Positions 1 through 6,121 are shown, counted from the stretch's first letter. The stretch: DNA of 12,698 nucleotides from Xanthobacteraceae bacterium (GCA_025929595.1 JAICQA010000044.1:1-12698), one strand, 5' to 3'. Program-made: numbers and translations. The notes: generated by a model not told the origin, from the letters alone.

Positions 1-120
1 CATATGCGCAACGAGCAGCAGATGCTGCGCGACTGGGTCGAGGCGCAGGCCGACCAGCAGAATGACATTCGCGAGTTATTGAAACGCCTGGCCCGCACGC
101 AGGCCGGCGAGCGGGCCTGA
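1..120 (+). CDS. C-terminal end of probable MotA/TolQ/ExbB-type proton channel protein (partial)
   Basis: An open frame enters from the left edge and stops with TGA at 118-120. Only the last 39 residues are visible. They are charged and Gln/Glu/Arg-rich (HMRNEQQM... ending AGERA) and look like a cytoplasmic amphipathic or coiled-coil tail. Nothing in this tail is diagnostic. The assignment rests on context: the next gene starts one base after this stop and is a MotB/OmpA-type protein, and such proteins are usually encoded directly after a MotA/TolQ/ExbB-family partner that forms the channel with their single membrane helix. The two are almost certainly co-transcribed and translationally coupled. 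Confidence is high that this is a gene end, moderate on its family. Confidence 0.55.
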   Translation, partial: HMRNEQQMLRDWVEAQADQQNDIRELLKRLARTQAGERA

Positions 121-121
121 T

Positions 122-1123
122 ATGCCCATCGGTCGTTCGCGGAGCTCGGATCGCGTCATCAACTATTGGCCTGGTTTCGTCGACGCACTCTCGACGCTCT
201 TGCTTGTGTTCGTTTTTCTCCTGTCGGTCTTCGTATTGGCTCAGTTCTTCCTGAGCCAGGAGATCACCGGCAAGGAGAACGTGCTGAACCGGCTGACGGC
301 ACAGATCCGCCAGTTGTCCGAAGTGCTGGCGCTCGAACGGGCGAATACCGGCTCGCTCGAGGAGCAGATCGCCTCGCTGCGCGCAAACCTCCGCGGCGCG
401 GAATCCGAACGCGACAAGCTGCGCGGCGCCGGCGGCGGCACCGATGTCAAGGCGCTCGCCTCCGAGCTCGAAGCCGAGCGCCAGCTTTCAACGCAGCAAG
501 TGTCGCAGATCGCGCTGCTCAATCAGCAGATCGCCGCACTCCGCCGCCAGCTTTCCGCCATCGAAGGCGCGCTCGAAGTCTCCGAAAAGCGCGAACGCGA
601 GAGCCAGGCCAAGATCACCGATCTCGGTCAGCGGCTGAACGTGGCGCTCGCCCAGCGCGTGCAGGAATTGCAGCGCTATCGCTCCGAGTTCTTCGGACGG
701 CTCCGCCAGATCCTCGGCAATCGCCCGGAAATCCGCATCGTCGGCGACCGTTTCGTATTTCAGTCGGAAGTCTTTTTCGACCGCGGCTCGGCCGCCCTCC
801 GCGCCGAGGCGCGGCCGGAACTCGACAAACTCGCGGCTGCCCTTCTGGATCTTGAAAAGCAGATTCCCTCTGACATTCCGTGGGTTCTGCGCGTGGACGG
901 CCACACCGACACCCGGCCGATTGCCACCGCACAGTTTCCGTCGAACTGGGAGCTTTCGGCGGCGCGCGCGATTTCGGTCGTGCAGTATCTCGTCAGTCGC
1001 GGGCTCAAGCCTGACCGACTTGTGGCCGCGGGCTTCGGCGAACACCAGCCGCTCGACACCGGCACCACCGACGAAGCCTTCAGCCGCAACCGCCGCATCG
1101 AGCTGAAGCTCACGGAGCGCTGA
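122..1123 (+). CDS. MotB/OmpA-like peptidoglycan-binding membrane protein
   Basis: The 333-residue protein has a short cytoplasmic N-terminus, one membrane helix (about 19-43), a long periplasmic coiled coil (about 50-190) and a C-terminal OmpA-like domain (about 210-330). Asp21 lies at the start of the helix (WPGFVDALSTLLLVF), where MotB proteins carry their proton-binding Asp. The OmpA domain shows DGHTDT (259-264), NWELSAARA (275-283) and NRRIEL (323-328); in this family the Asp of HTD and the Arg of LSxxRA contact the diaminopimelate of peptidoglycan. The ATG is one base after the upstream stop, so translation is probably coupled. No flagellar genes are visible, so this is better read as a Mot/Tol/Exb-like envelope energiser of unknown task than as flagellar MotB. 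The domain call is firm; the biological role is inferred. Confidence 0.88.
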   Translation: MPIGRSRSSDRVINYWPGFVDALSTLLLVFVFLLSVFVLAQFFLSQEITGKENVLNRLTAQIRQLSEVLALERANTGSLEEQIASLRANLRGAESERDKLRGAGGGTDVKALASELEAERQLSTQQVSQIALLNQQIAALRRQLSAIEGALEVSEKRERESQAKITDLGQRLNVALAQRVQELQRYRSEFFGRLRQILGNRPEIRIVGDRFVFQSEVFFDRGSAALRAEARPELDKLAAALLDLEKQIPSDIPWVLRVDGHTDTRPIATAQFPSNWELSAARAISVVQYLVSRGLKPDRLVAAGFGEHQPLDTGTTDEAFSRNRRIELKLTER

Positions 1124-1128
1124 CCCTC

Positions 1129-1228
1129 CGTCATCCCGGACGCCCGCGCAGCGGGCGATCCGGGATCGTCTTCAGATTGTCTTTGAACGATCCCGGGTCT
1201 CGCGCTGGCGCGCGCGCCCGGGATGACG
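1129..1228. repeat. Mosaic palindromic intergenic repeat, CGTCATCCCGG type
   Basis: About 100 bp, nearly filling the gap between two genes. The 11-bp outer arms are perfect (1129-1139 CGTCATCCCGG; 1218-1228 CCGGGATGACG). Inner arms 1160-1168 and 1188-1196 are also perfect (CCGGGATCG / CGATCCCGG) around a 19-base centre. The left half has its own hairpin, GCCCGC-GCA-GCGGGC at 1142-1156, and the right half is alternating GC. The layout resembles the dispersed 'CGTCATTCCGGG...CCCGGAATGACG' elements of Bradyrhizobium-type genomes; I recognise the pattern but do not assign a database family. It has no coding capacity. It can fold as a long hairpin in RNA from either strand. Confidence 0.8.
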
Positions 1229-1237
1229 AGTAAAATT

Positions 1238-1684
1238 ATGGGCATGATTCTCCGCCCCTATCGACCCGAGGATTTCGAGTCTTCCGTCGAGCTCTGGATG
1301 CTTGCCTGGCAGGCGGCGCTGCCCGAGATCGCCTTTGCCAAGCGCCTCGAATGGTGGCGGGCGCGCTGGCAGAACGACCTCGTGCCGAACAACGAGATCG
1401 TGGTGGCGGAGAGCGGCGACGCACTGACGGGCTTCGTCGTCATCGACCCGAAAACCGGCTGGCTCGACCAGTTCGCGGTCGATCCCGCGCATTGGGGCAC
1501 GGATGTCGCCTCAGCACTGATGGATGAAGCGAAACGCATTTCGCCTTCGTTTGTGCGTCTCGACGTCAATCAGGTGAACGGCCGCGCGGTGCGCTTCTAC
1601 GAGCGCGAAGGCTTCACGCGCACAGGTGAAGGCGTGAACAAGCACTCGGGCGCCGCGACGTATCTGTATGAGTGGAGGCCCTGA
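1238..1684 (+). CDS. GNAT-family N-acetyltransferase
   Basis: A small (about 148 aa) GNAT fold acetyltransferase that would move the acetyl group of acetyl-CoA to an amine; the substrate is not predictable. The N-terminus (MILRPYRPEDFESSVELW) is the typical beta1-alpha1 of GNAT enzymes. LDQFAVDPAHWGTDVASALMDEA is motif A with the pyrophosphate-binding loop (VDPxxWGxxxASALM), and NGRAVRFYEREGF is the motif-B Asn/Tyr segment that closes almost all GNATs. Start choice: an ATG at 1223 lies inside the palindromic repeat and is unlikely. ATG 1238 has a weak GAG seven bases upstream, and ATG 1244 (giving MILRPY) is a good alternative. The gene is isolated between two palindromic repeats and faces a convergent ABC gene. 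The family is certain, the start is not. Confidence 0.88.
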   Translation: MGMILRPYRPEDFESSVELWMLAWQAALPEIAFAKRLEWWRARWQNDLVPNNEIVVAESGDALTGFVVIDPKTGWLDQFAVDPAHWGTDVASALMDEAKRISPSFVRLDVNQVNGRAVRFYEREGFTRTGEGVNKHSGAATYLYEWRP

Positions 1685-1687
1685 CTC

Positions 1688-1808
1688 GTCATGGCCGGGC
1701 TTGTCCCGGCCATCCACGTTTTTGCAAACCGCACGACCAAAGACGTGGATGCCCGGGCAGACAAGTTTACCCAGTCGGCGCAAGCTTGACTGGGAGCGCG
1801 GGCATGAC
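1688..1808. repeat. Second mosaic palindromic repeat, GTCATGGCCGGG type
   Basis: An element distinct from the one at 1129-1228. Outer arms GTCATG (1688-1693) and CATGAC (1803-1808); inner arms CATCCACGT (1711-1719) and ACGTGGATG (1743-1751). The left half folds on itself (GGCCGGG / CCCGGCC within 1693-1711). The right half carries an extra hairpin, CCCAGTC (1770-1776) with GACTGGG (1788-1794). It starts 4 bases after the acetyltransferase stop and ends 5 bases before the ABC stop, so it is the entire space between two convergent genes and may act as a transcript-end structure for both. It matches the general appearance of dispersed 'GTCATGGCCGGGCTTGTCCCGGCCATCCACG' palindromes in Bradyrhizobium-like genomes. 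Confidence 0.8.
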
Positions 1809-1812
1809 CGGG

Positions 1813-3633
1813 TTAGACGGCCACCGCGCCGAACTGCAATTCCGCGAGCCGCGCATAGAGCCCGCCCGCCGAGACGAGGCTCGCATGCGTCCCCTCTTCC
1901 ACGATCCGCCCGCGGTCGAGCACGACGATGCGGTCCGCGCCGAGCACCGTCGCGAGCCGGTGCGCGATCACAATCGACGTGCGGCCTTCCATGGAATGTT
2001 CGAGCGCTTCCTGCACGAGCATCTCGCTTTCAGCGTCGAGCGAAGACGTTGCCTCGTCGAGCAGCATGACCTTGGCGTCGCGCAGGATCGCACGTGCAAT
2101 CGCGATACGCTGCCGCTGACCGCCGGAGAGCGTGACCCCGCGCTCGCCGAGCGGCGTGTCGTAGCCCTGCTGCAATCGCCGCACAAACTCGTCGACAAGC
2201 GCCAGCTCGCCCGCGCGCTCGATCTCGGCATCGCTCGCACCGATCCGCCCGAGCCGGATGTTGTCGCGCACACTCGCCGCAAAGATCGCAACGTCCTGCG
2301 GCACCAACGCGATGCGCTCGCGAACCGCACGCGGATCGGCGCTTGCTACATCGACGCCGTCGAGCAGGATTCGGCCCGCATGCAGATCGTAGTAGCGCAG
2401 CAGGAGATGGAAGATCGTGCTTTTCCCGGCCCCCGAAGGTCCGACGATCGCGACCCGTTCGCCGGGCGCGACATTGAAGGTGATGTTCTCCAACACTCGC
2501 CCGTCCCCGTTGCGCGGATAAGCGAAGCTCACACGCTCGAAGCGAATCTCGCCGCGCGCCCGCTCGGGCAGCGTCGCCGGCCGCGCCGGCGCCCTGATGT
2601 CGGGCTCGACCTTCAGAATTTCCGCGATCCGGCCGGCAGCGCCCGCCGCCTGCGCGATCTCACCCCAGACCTGCGAGAGCTCGCTCAGCGCTCCCGCCGC
2701 GAACACCGCGTAGAGCACGAACTGGCCAAGCGTGCCGGCGGTCATGTCGCCGGACAGCACACCCTGCGCGCCGACCCATAGGATTCCGACCACGCTCGCG
2801 AACACGAGAAAGATGATGGCCGCCGTCAGCCACGCACGCGCTTTGGTCGAAGCGCGCGCCGCCTCGAACGCGCGCTCAACTGATGCGAAGAAACGCGAGC
2901 GCGTTTCGTCCTCCGCCGTGAAGGCTTGCAGCGTGCGGACCGAGCTGATGGCTTCGACCGCGAAGGCGGACGCGTCGGCCAGCGTGTCCTGCGCATCGCG
3001 CGAGCGGCGCGTTACGGACCGGCCGAAGGCCACGAGCGGCAGGACAATCGCCGGAATGACGCCGAGCACAAGGCCCGAGAGCCAGGGGCTCGTGATCACC
3101 ATCATGATCGCCGCGCCGATGAAGAGCACGATGTTGCGCAGCGCAATCGAGGCCGACGCCCCGAACGCCGACTTGATTTGCGTCGTGTCGGCGGTGAGCC
3201 GCGAGCCGATTTCACCCACGCGCTGGGAATCGAAGAAGCGCGGTGATAGCTTGAGCAAGTGCGCGAAAACCGCGTCGCGCAGGTCGGCGACGACGCGCTC
3301 GCCGAGCGTGATGACGAGGTAGTAACGAAGCGCGCTCGAGCCTGCGAGGACAGCCGCCACCACCAGCATCATCGCAAAATACTGGTCGATGAATTGCGCG
3401 TTCTCGGCGCCGAAGCCGAAATCGATCATGCGGCGGACGGCGAGCGGCACGGCGAGCGTCGCGAGCGCGGCCACGACGAGGGCGGCAATTGCAGCCGCGA
3501 TCCGGCCCCGGTAGCGCAACACGTAGGGAACCAGCGCAATCAGCGGCTTCAGGCTGCGGCGATCCGCCCGCCCCGTCGCCGGAGCGGCTTCGAGGCCCCT
3601 TTCAGGGGCCTTAACGGGCTCGGCTTGAGTCAA
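1813..3633 (-). CDS. MsbA-related ABC exporter, fused permease and ATPase
   Basis: About 606 aa: a six-helix type I exporter domain (residues about 35-340 of the longest reading) followed by a complete nucleotide-binding domain. Counted from GTG 3642, Walker A GPSGAGKST is 401-409, the Q-loop Gln 449, signature LSGGQ 505-509, Walker B VMLLDE 525-530 with catalytic Glu530, and the H-loop His 561, so the ATPase should be active as a homodimer. It resembles the alphaproteobacterial MsbA-related group of lipid or drug exporters; the substrate is unknown. Start: GTG 3642 overlaps the AGGAG (3642-3646) and has no other ribosome site, whereas TTG 3633 lies 8 bases after that AGGAG and is preferred. 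The gene is divergent from rpmE with 38-47 bp between starts. The family is sure, the substrate is not. Confidence 0.92.
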   Translation of the reverse strand: MTQAEPVKAPERGLEAAPATGRADRRSLKPLIALVPYVLRYRGRIAAAIAALVVAALATLAVPLAVRRMIDFGFGAENAQFIDQYFAMMLVVAAVLAGSSALRYYLVITLGERVVADLRDAVFAHLLKLSPRFFDSQRVGEIGSRLTADTTQIKSAFGASASIALRNIVLFIGAAIMMVITSPWLSGLVLGVIPAIVLPLVAFGRSVTRRSRDAQDTLADASAFAVEAISSVRTLQAFTAEDETRSRFFASVERAFEAARASTKARAWLTAAIIFLVFASVVGILWVGAQGVLSGDMTAGTLGQFVLYAVFAAGALSELSQVWGEIAQAAGAAGRIAEILKVEPDIRAPARPATLPERARGEIRFERVSFAYPRNGDGRVLENITFNVAPGERVAIVGPSGAGKSTIFHLLLRYYDLHAGRILLDGVDVASADPRAVRERIALVPQDVAIFAASVRDNIRLGRIGASDAEIERAGELALVDEFVRRLQQGYDTPLGERGVTLSGGQRQRIAIARAILRDAKVMLLDEATSSLDAESEMLVQEALEHSMEGRTSIVIAHRLATVLGADRIVVLDRGRIVEEGTHASLVSAGGLYARLAELQFGAVAV

Positions 3634-3653
3634 ATTCCCCACTCCTGTATGAA
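3625..3653 (+). promoter_or_regulatory. Predicted housekeeping promoter of rpmE
   Basis: TTGAGT at 3625-3630 and TATGAA at 3648-3653 are separated by exactly 17 bases; each matches the sigma-70-type consensus at four of six positions. Transcription would begin near 3660, giving a leader of about 20 nt before the rpmE ATG. The elements overlap the start codon and Shine-Dalgarno of the opposite-strand ABC gene. This is a prediction from pattern only. Confidence 0.45.
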
Positions 3654-3680
3654 GCGCGCGAATTTGAGGATCACTGAGCC

Positions 3681-3908
3681 ATGAAGCCCGACATCCATCC
3701 CGACTATCATGAAATCAAGGTCGTCCAGACCGACGGCACCGAATACACGACGCGTTCGACCTACGGCAAGCCGGGCGAGGTCCTGAAGCTCGACATCGAC
3801 CCGAAGTCGCACCCGGCCTGGACCGGCGGTCAGCAGCAGCTCATGGACCGCGGCGGTCGCCTGTCGCGCTTCCAGAAGCGGTTCGGCGGCAATATCGGCA
3901 AGAGCTGA
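3681..3908 (+). CDS. rpmE: 50S ribosomal protein L31
   Basis: A 75-residue L31 of the large ribosomal subunit, near a bridge to the small subunit. Recognisable blocks are MKPDIHPDYHEIKV, TDGTEYTTRSTYGK, LDIDPKSHPAWTG and DRGGRLSRFQKRFG. It contains no cysteine, so it is the zinc-free (C-minus) form that alphaproteobacteria commonly use. GAGGA at 3666-3670 lies 10 bases before the ATG. The transcript ends at the strong hairpin at 3932-3961, so the gene is probably monocistronic. The full length matches the family, and the identification is secure. Confidence 0.97.
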   Translation: MKPDIHPDYHEIKVVQTDGTEYTTRSTYGKPGEVLKLDIDPKSHPAWTGGQQQLMDRGGRLSRFQKRFGGNIGKS

Positions 3909-3931
3909 TACGCCCACCCGAATGAACAAAG

Positions 3932-3961
3932 AAAAAGCCCTCGCCTTGCGAGGGCTTTTTT
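3932..3961. terminator. Bidirectional Rho-independent terminator between rpmE and rcdA
   Basis: Perfect 13-bp inverted repeat (3932-3944 and 3948-3960) with loop CTT. The GC core GCCCTCGC/GCGAGGGC is flanked by A5 on the left and T6 on the right, so it terminates in both directions. It lies 23 bases after the rpmE stop and 25 bases past the rcdA stop on the other strand. Confidence 0.93.
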
Positions 3962-3985
3962 CTTGCGCTTATGCGCGGGAAAACG

Positions 3986-4504
3986 TCAGCGATCGCCGAA
4001 GGCGGCCTTGAGGAGTCCGATCTGGCGCTCGACGGGGTTGCCCGTATCGTCCGCAGTCTTCGCGTTCTTCTCGTAAAGCAGCGCATCGAGCCGCACGACG
4101 CGCTCGTGCAGATAGCGCGACTGGTCGATCAGCGCGCGCAGCCGAAACGGCAGCGCAGAGAGAGTCTCTTCGTGCGGCGCGTCGTAGGATGAGAGCTTGA
4201 CCTTGGTCTTCTCGGTGCGAGCCTGCTCCGACGTGAGCTCGCCTTCATTCACCGCCCGCTGCAGTAGCAGCCACGACGCGATCTGCATCAGGCGCGTCGT
4301 GAGACGCATCGACTCGGTCGCGTAAGCGAGCGCAGCGGAGCGGGACAACTTCTTCGCCTCGTCGCGGCCCGGACCGTCGAGGTAGGCGGCCGCCGATTCA
4401 ACGAGCGTCATGCCTTCGCGGAACAGAATTCCGAACGCCTCACCCGCCGCCATACGCTGGGCGAGCTGCACGGGATCGTGCGGGCTCTTGGACGCACCGG
4501 ACAT
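3986..4504 (-). CDS. rcdA: DUF1465 protein, RcdA-type regulator of CtrA degradation
   Basis: A 172-residue, mostly helical soluble protein of the DUF1465 family, which contains Caulobacter RcdA. There RcdA is an adaptor in the hierarchical delivery of the master regulator CtrA, and other substrates, to ClpXP at the cell pole. Visible family features are the N-terminal helix with QLAQRMAAGEAFGILFREGMTLVESAAAYLDGPGR, the central SRSAALAYATESMRLTTRLMQIASWLLLQRAV helix, and PFRLRALIDQSRYLHERVVRLDALLY. A disordered polar tail is typical; here the C-terminus is short. Start: ATG 4504 has GGAG (4511-4514) six bases upstream, while the upstream in-frame TTG at 4510 is not needed. A CtrA-type box lies about 260 bp upstream with terminators between, so rcdA probably has its own closer promoter as well. 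DUF1465 membership is firm; functional equivalence to RcdA is inferred from family. Confidence 0.85.
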   Translation of the reverse strand: MSGASKSPHDPVQLAQRMAAGEAFGILFREGMTLVESAAAYLDGPGRDEAKKLSRSAALAYATESMRLTTRLMQIASWLLLQRAVNEGELTSEQARTEKTKVKLSSYDAPHEETLSALPFRLRALIDQSRYLHERVVRLDALLYEKNAKTADDTGNPVERQIGLLKAAFGDR

Positions 4505-4626
4505 GAACAACTCCGAACGCAGACGCTACGATACCGACGAAAACGTAGAGGATTTGGCAAGAATGAAACGCCGAGCGAAACAGCGCAAGCCTCCCTTGCG
4601 CATAGCGTTAGCGCGCGAGGACGGCG

Positions 4627-4644
4627 AAAAAGCGCCTCGAGCGC
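4627..4644 (-). terminator. Second, weaker terminator-like hairpin on the minus strand
   Basis: Read on the minus strand: GCGC, loop TCGAG, GCGC (4644-4632), then T5 (4631-4627). The stem is short but the T-run is clean. It lies directly downstream of the stronger terminator at 4648-4674, giving a tandem arrangement ahead of rcdA. Confidence 0.4.
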
Positions 4645-4647
4645 AAC

Positions 4648-4674
4648 AAAAAAGAGCCGCCCAAGGGGCGGCTC
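4648..4674 (-). terminator. Rho-independent terminator on the minus strand
   Basis: Read on the minus strand: GAGCCGCCC (4674-4666), loop CTT, GGGCGGCTC (4662-4654), then T6 (4653-4648). The 9-bp perfect GC stem followed by six Ts is a textbook terminator. It points towards rcdA but lies about 145 bases before its start, so it ends a transcript that begins upstream, either the DUF1192 message or the candidate small RNA. Confidence 0.88.
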
Positions 4675-4739
4675 AAGGTTTTCACAGGGAGGCGTCAAAT
4701 CGAGTGGACAGGAGCCACTCAGCGTCCAAAACATTGGAC
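4648..4739 (-). ncRNA. Candidate small RNA (about 90 nt) upstream of rcdA
   Basis: Between DUF1192 and rcdA the minus strand has no convincing reading frame but folds into three consecutive hairpins. They are GTCCAA-TGTT-TTGGAC (4739-4724), GAGTGG-CTCCTGT-CCACTC (4720-4702) and the terminator stem (4674-4654) with its T-run. The second loop exposes CUCCU, and the single-stranded linker contains CCUCCC (4692-4687). Both could pair with Shine-Dalgarno sequences, a common seed in alphaproteobacterial trans-acting sRNAs. A -10-like ATTATC (4750-4745) and a CtrA box (4777-4763) sit at the right distances for a start near 4739. I cannot match it to a named RNA family. The alternative is that it is only the 3' untranslated end of the DUF1192 message. 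Confidence 0.42.
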
Positions 4740-4744
4740 ACTCC

Positions 4745-4777
4745 GATAATGAGGCGGAAACCTTAACTCTTGGTTAA
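4745..4777 (-). promoter_or_regulatory. CtrA-type binding box with downstream -10-like element
   Basis: TTAA (4763-4766), seven bases, TTAA (4774-4777) is an exact TTAA-N7-TTAA CtrA full site. On the minus strand it reads TTAACCAAGAGTTAA, which also matches the preferred TTAACCA half. Twelve bases downstream on the minus strand is ATTATC (4750-4745), a plausible -10. The box would then lie between about -24 and -38, where CtrA activates promoters. Being nearly symmetric, it could also serve the plus strand, where no gene lies close. The exact match in a high-GC genome is unlikely by chance but is not proof of binding. Confidence 0.6.
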
Positions 4778-4827
4778 TCGTTCTGGCGCAGCCGCGGACG
4801 CCTGTTTTGCGCCGAATCGGGACAGAT

Positions 4828-5013
4828 TTAGCGCTTGAAGAAGGTGTCGGCGGCGGTTTTCGATGCCTCTTTCGAGTTGATCGCCGCTTCAAGCCGGGCA
4901 ATTTCGGCCTGCAACGCCTCAACGCGCTCGCGCAGTTCCCCGACCGAGAGCAGCGAAAGATCCTCGCCCAGTTCATGGGCCTTTTTCTTCGGCCGCAGCG
5001 CTTCTTCTTCCAT
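4828..5013 (-). CDS. DUF1192 family protein
   Basis: A 61-residue acidic/basic protein typical of DUF1192 in alphaproteobacteria. It has the hallmark N-terminus MEEEALRPKKKAHELGEDLSLLSVGELRERV followed by a heptad-like helix (ALQAEIARLEAAINSKEASKTAADTFFKR). The family function is unknown; the second half should form a short coiled coil. Start: ATG 5013 is preferred because AGGGAG lies six bases upstream and the family begins with MxEE; an in-frame start at 5034 would add seven residues. It is divergent from the oxidoreductase gene. No convincing terminator directly follows the stop, so its message may run to the hairpins at 4674-4627. Confidence 0.88.
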   Translation of the reverse strand: MEEEALRPKKKAHELGEDLSLLSVGELRERVEALQAEIARLEAAINSKEASKTAADTFFKR

Positions 5014-5116
5014 TCCTCTCTCCCTCGTCGTCAAAACTAGCGGACAGGGCCTGCCGTTGTCATGCGCGCCGCGGAATCGTAGGAGAGTGCCTCCCCAGCC
5101 GCCCGGAGTTCCCTAG

Positions 5117-6121
5117 ATGGCCCCGCTTCCCGACCGCATGACCGCCATTGGCATCAAGACACCCGGCGGTCCCGAAGCGCTCGCGCCGGAAGAGCGCCCG
5201 GTTCCGCGGCCGGGACCGACCGAACTGCTCGTGCGCGTGAAGGCGGCTGGCGTGAACCGGCCCGACGTCATGCAGCGCAAGGGGCACTACCCGCCGCCCC
5301 CCGGCGCACCGGACATTCCGGGCCTTGAGATCGCGGGCGACGTCGTTGCGGCCGGCGGCAACGTCAAGCGCTGGAAGGTTGGTGACAAGGTTTGCGCCCT
5401 CGTCGCCGGCGGCGGTTACGCCGAATACTGCGTGACCGATGAGTCGAACGCGCTGTCGATCCCGCAGGCCTTCTCTTACGTCGAAGCCGCAGCCCTCCCC
5501 GAAACCTTCATGACCGTCTGGCACAATGTGTTCGAGCGCGGCGCGCTGAAATCTGGCGAGACGATACTCATCCATGGCGGATCGAGCGGTATCGGCACGA
5601 CGGCGATCATGCTCGCCAAGCAATTCGGCGCAACGGTCTTCATCACCGCGGGCTCCGCCGACAAGTGCGAAGCCTGCAAGAAGCTCGGCGCCGATGTCGC
5701 GATCGACTACAACAAGGAAGACTTCGTCGCGGTCGTGAAGGAAGCGACGGCCAAGAAGGGCGTCGACCTGATCCTCGACATGATCGGCGGCGATTACGTC
5801 GATCGCAATTTCGACGCAGCGGCCGTTGAGGGCCGTATCGTACAGATCGCGACGCAAAAAGGCACCAAAGTCACGGTCGACCTACGCCGCCTGATGCTGA
5901 AGCGCCTGACCCACACCGGCTCGACGCTCCGCGCCCGCCCGGTCGCCGACAAAGCCGCCATCGCGGGTGCGCTCCAGGCGAAAGTCTGGCCGCTGCTGGA
6001 AGCCGGCAAGGTGCGCCCGGTCATCGATTCCACTTTCTCGCTCGCCAAGGCTTCCGATGCCCATGCCCGTATGGAAACGAGCCTCCACATCGGCAAAATC
6101 ATGCTGGAAGTCGCGGCCTGA
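5117..6121 (+). CDS. NAD(P)H-quinone oxidoreductase, PIG3/QOR type
   Basis: A 334-residue zinc-free medium-chain dehydrogenase/reductase that would reduce quinones or other activated carbonyl compounds with NADPH. The N-terminal GroES-like part shows VKAAGVNRPDVMQRKGHYPPPPGAPDIPGLEIAG (42-74), the quinone-reductase signature region. The Rossmann fold has ILIHGGSSGIGTTAIMLAK (150-168). VDLILDMIGGDY (216-227) and LRRLMLKRLTHTGSTLRARP (256-275) are typical of the PIG3 subgroup. The zinc-binding residues of alcohol dehydrogenases are absent. CGGAG lies eight bases before ATG 5117, supporting this start over ATG 5138. The gene stands alone on its strand, divergent from DUF1192. The subfamily call is good; the physiological substrate is unknown. 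Confidence 0.93.
   Translation: MAPLPDRMTAIGIKTPGGPEALAPEERPVPRPGPTELLVRVKAAGVNRPDVMQRKGHYPPPPGAPDIPGLEIAGDVVAAGGNVKRWKVGDKVCALVAGGGYAEYCVTDESNALSIPQAFSYVEAAALPETFMTVWHNVFERGALKSGETILIHGGSSGIGTTAIMLAKQFGATVFITAGSADKCEACKKLGADVAIDYNKEDFVAVVKEATAKKGVDLILDMIGGDYVDRNFDAAAVEGRIVQIATQKGTKVTVDLRRLMLKRLTHTGSTLRARPVADKAAIAGALQAKVWPLLEAGKVRPVIDSTFSLAKASDAHARMETSLHIGKIMLEVAA

Noticed and set aside
1129..1808. Considered an insertion sequence or composite mobile element around the GNAT gene.
   Set aside because: No transposase, no flanking target duplication visible, and the two palindromes are of different sequence.
1672..2781. Long plus-strand open frame (about 369 codons) opposite the ABC exporter.
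   Set aside because: Starts inside the GNAT gene, crosses the palindromic repeat and runs antisense to the ATPase domain; the composition is that of a shadow frame.
4410..4777. Short plus-strand open frames across the rcdA-DUF1192 gap.
   Set aside because: They overlap the rcdA start and run through the terminator hairpins; no ribosome site, no family resemblance.
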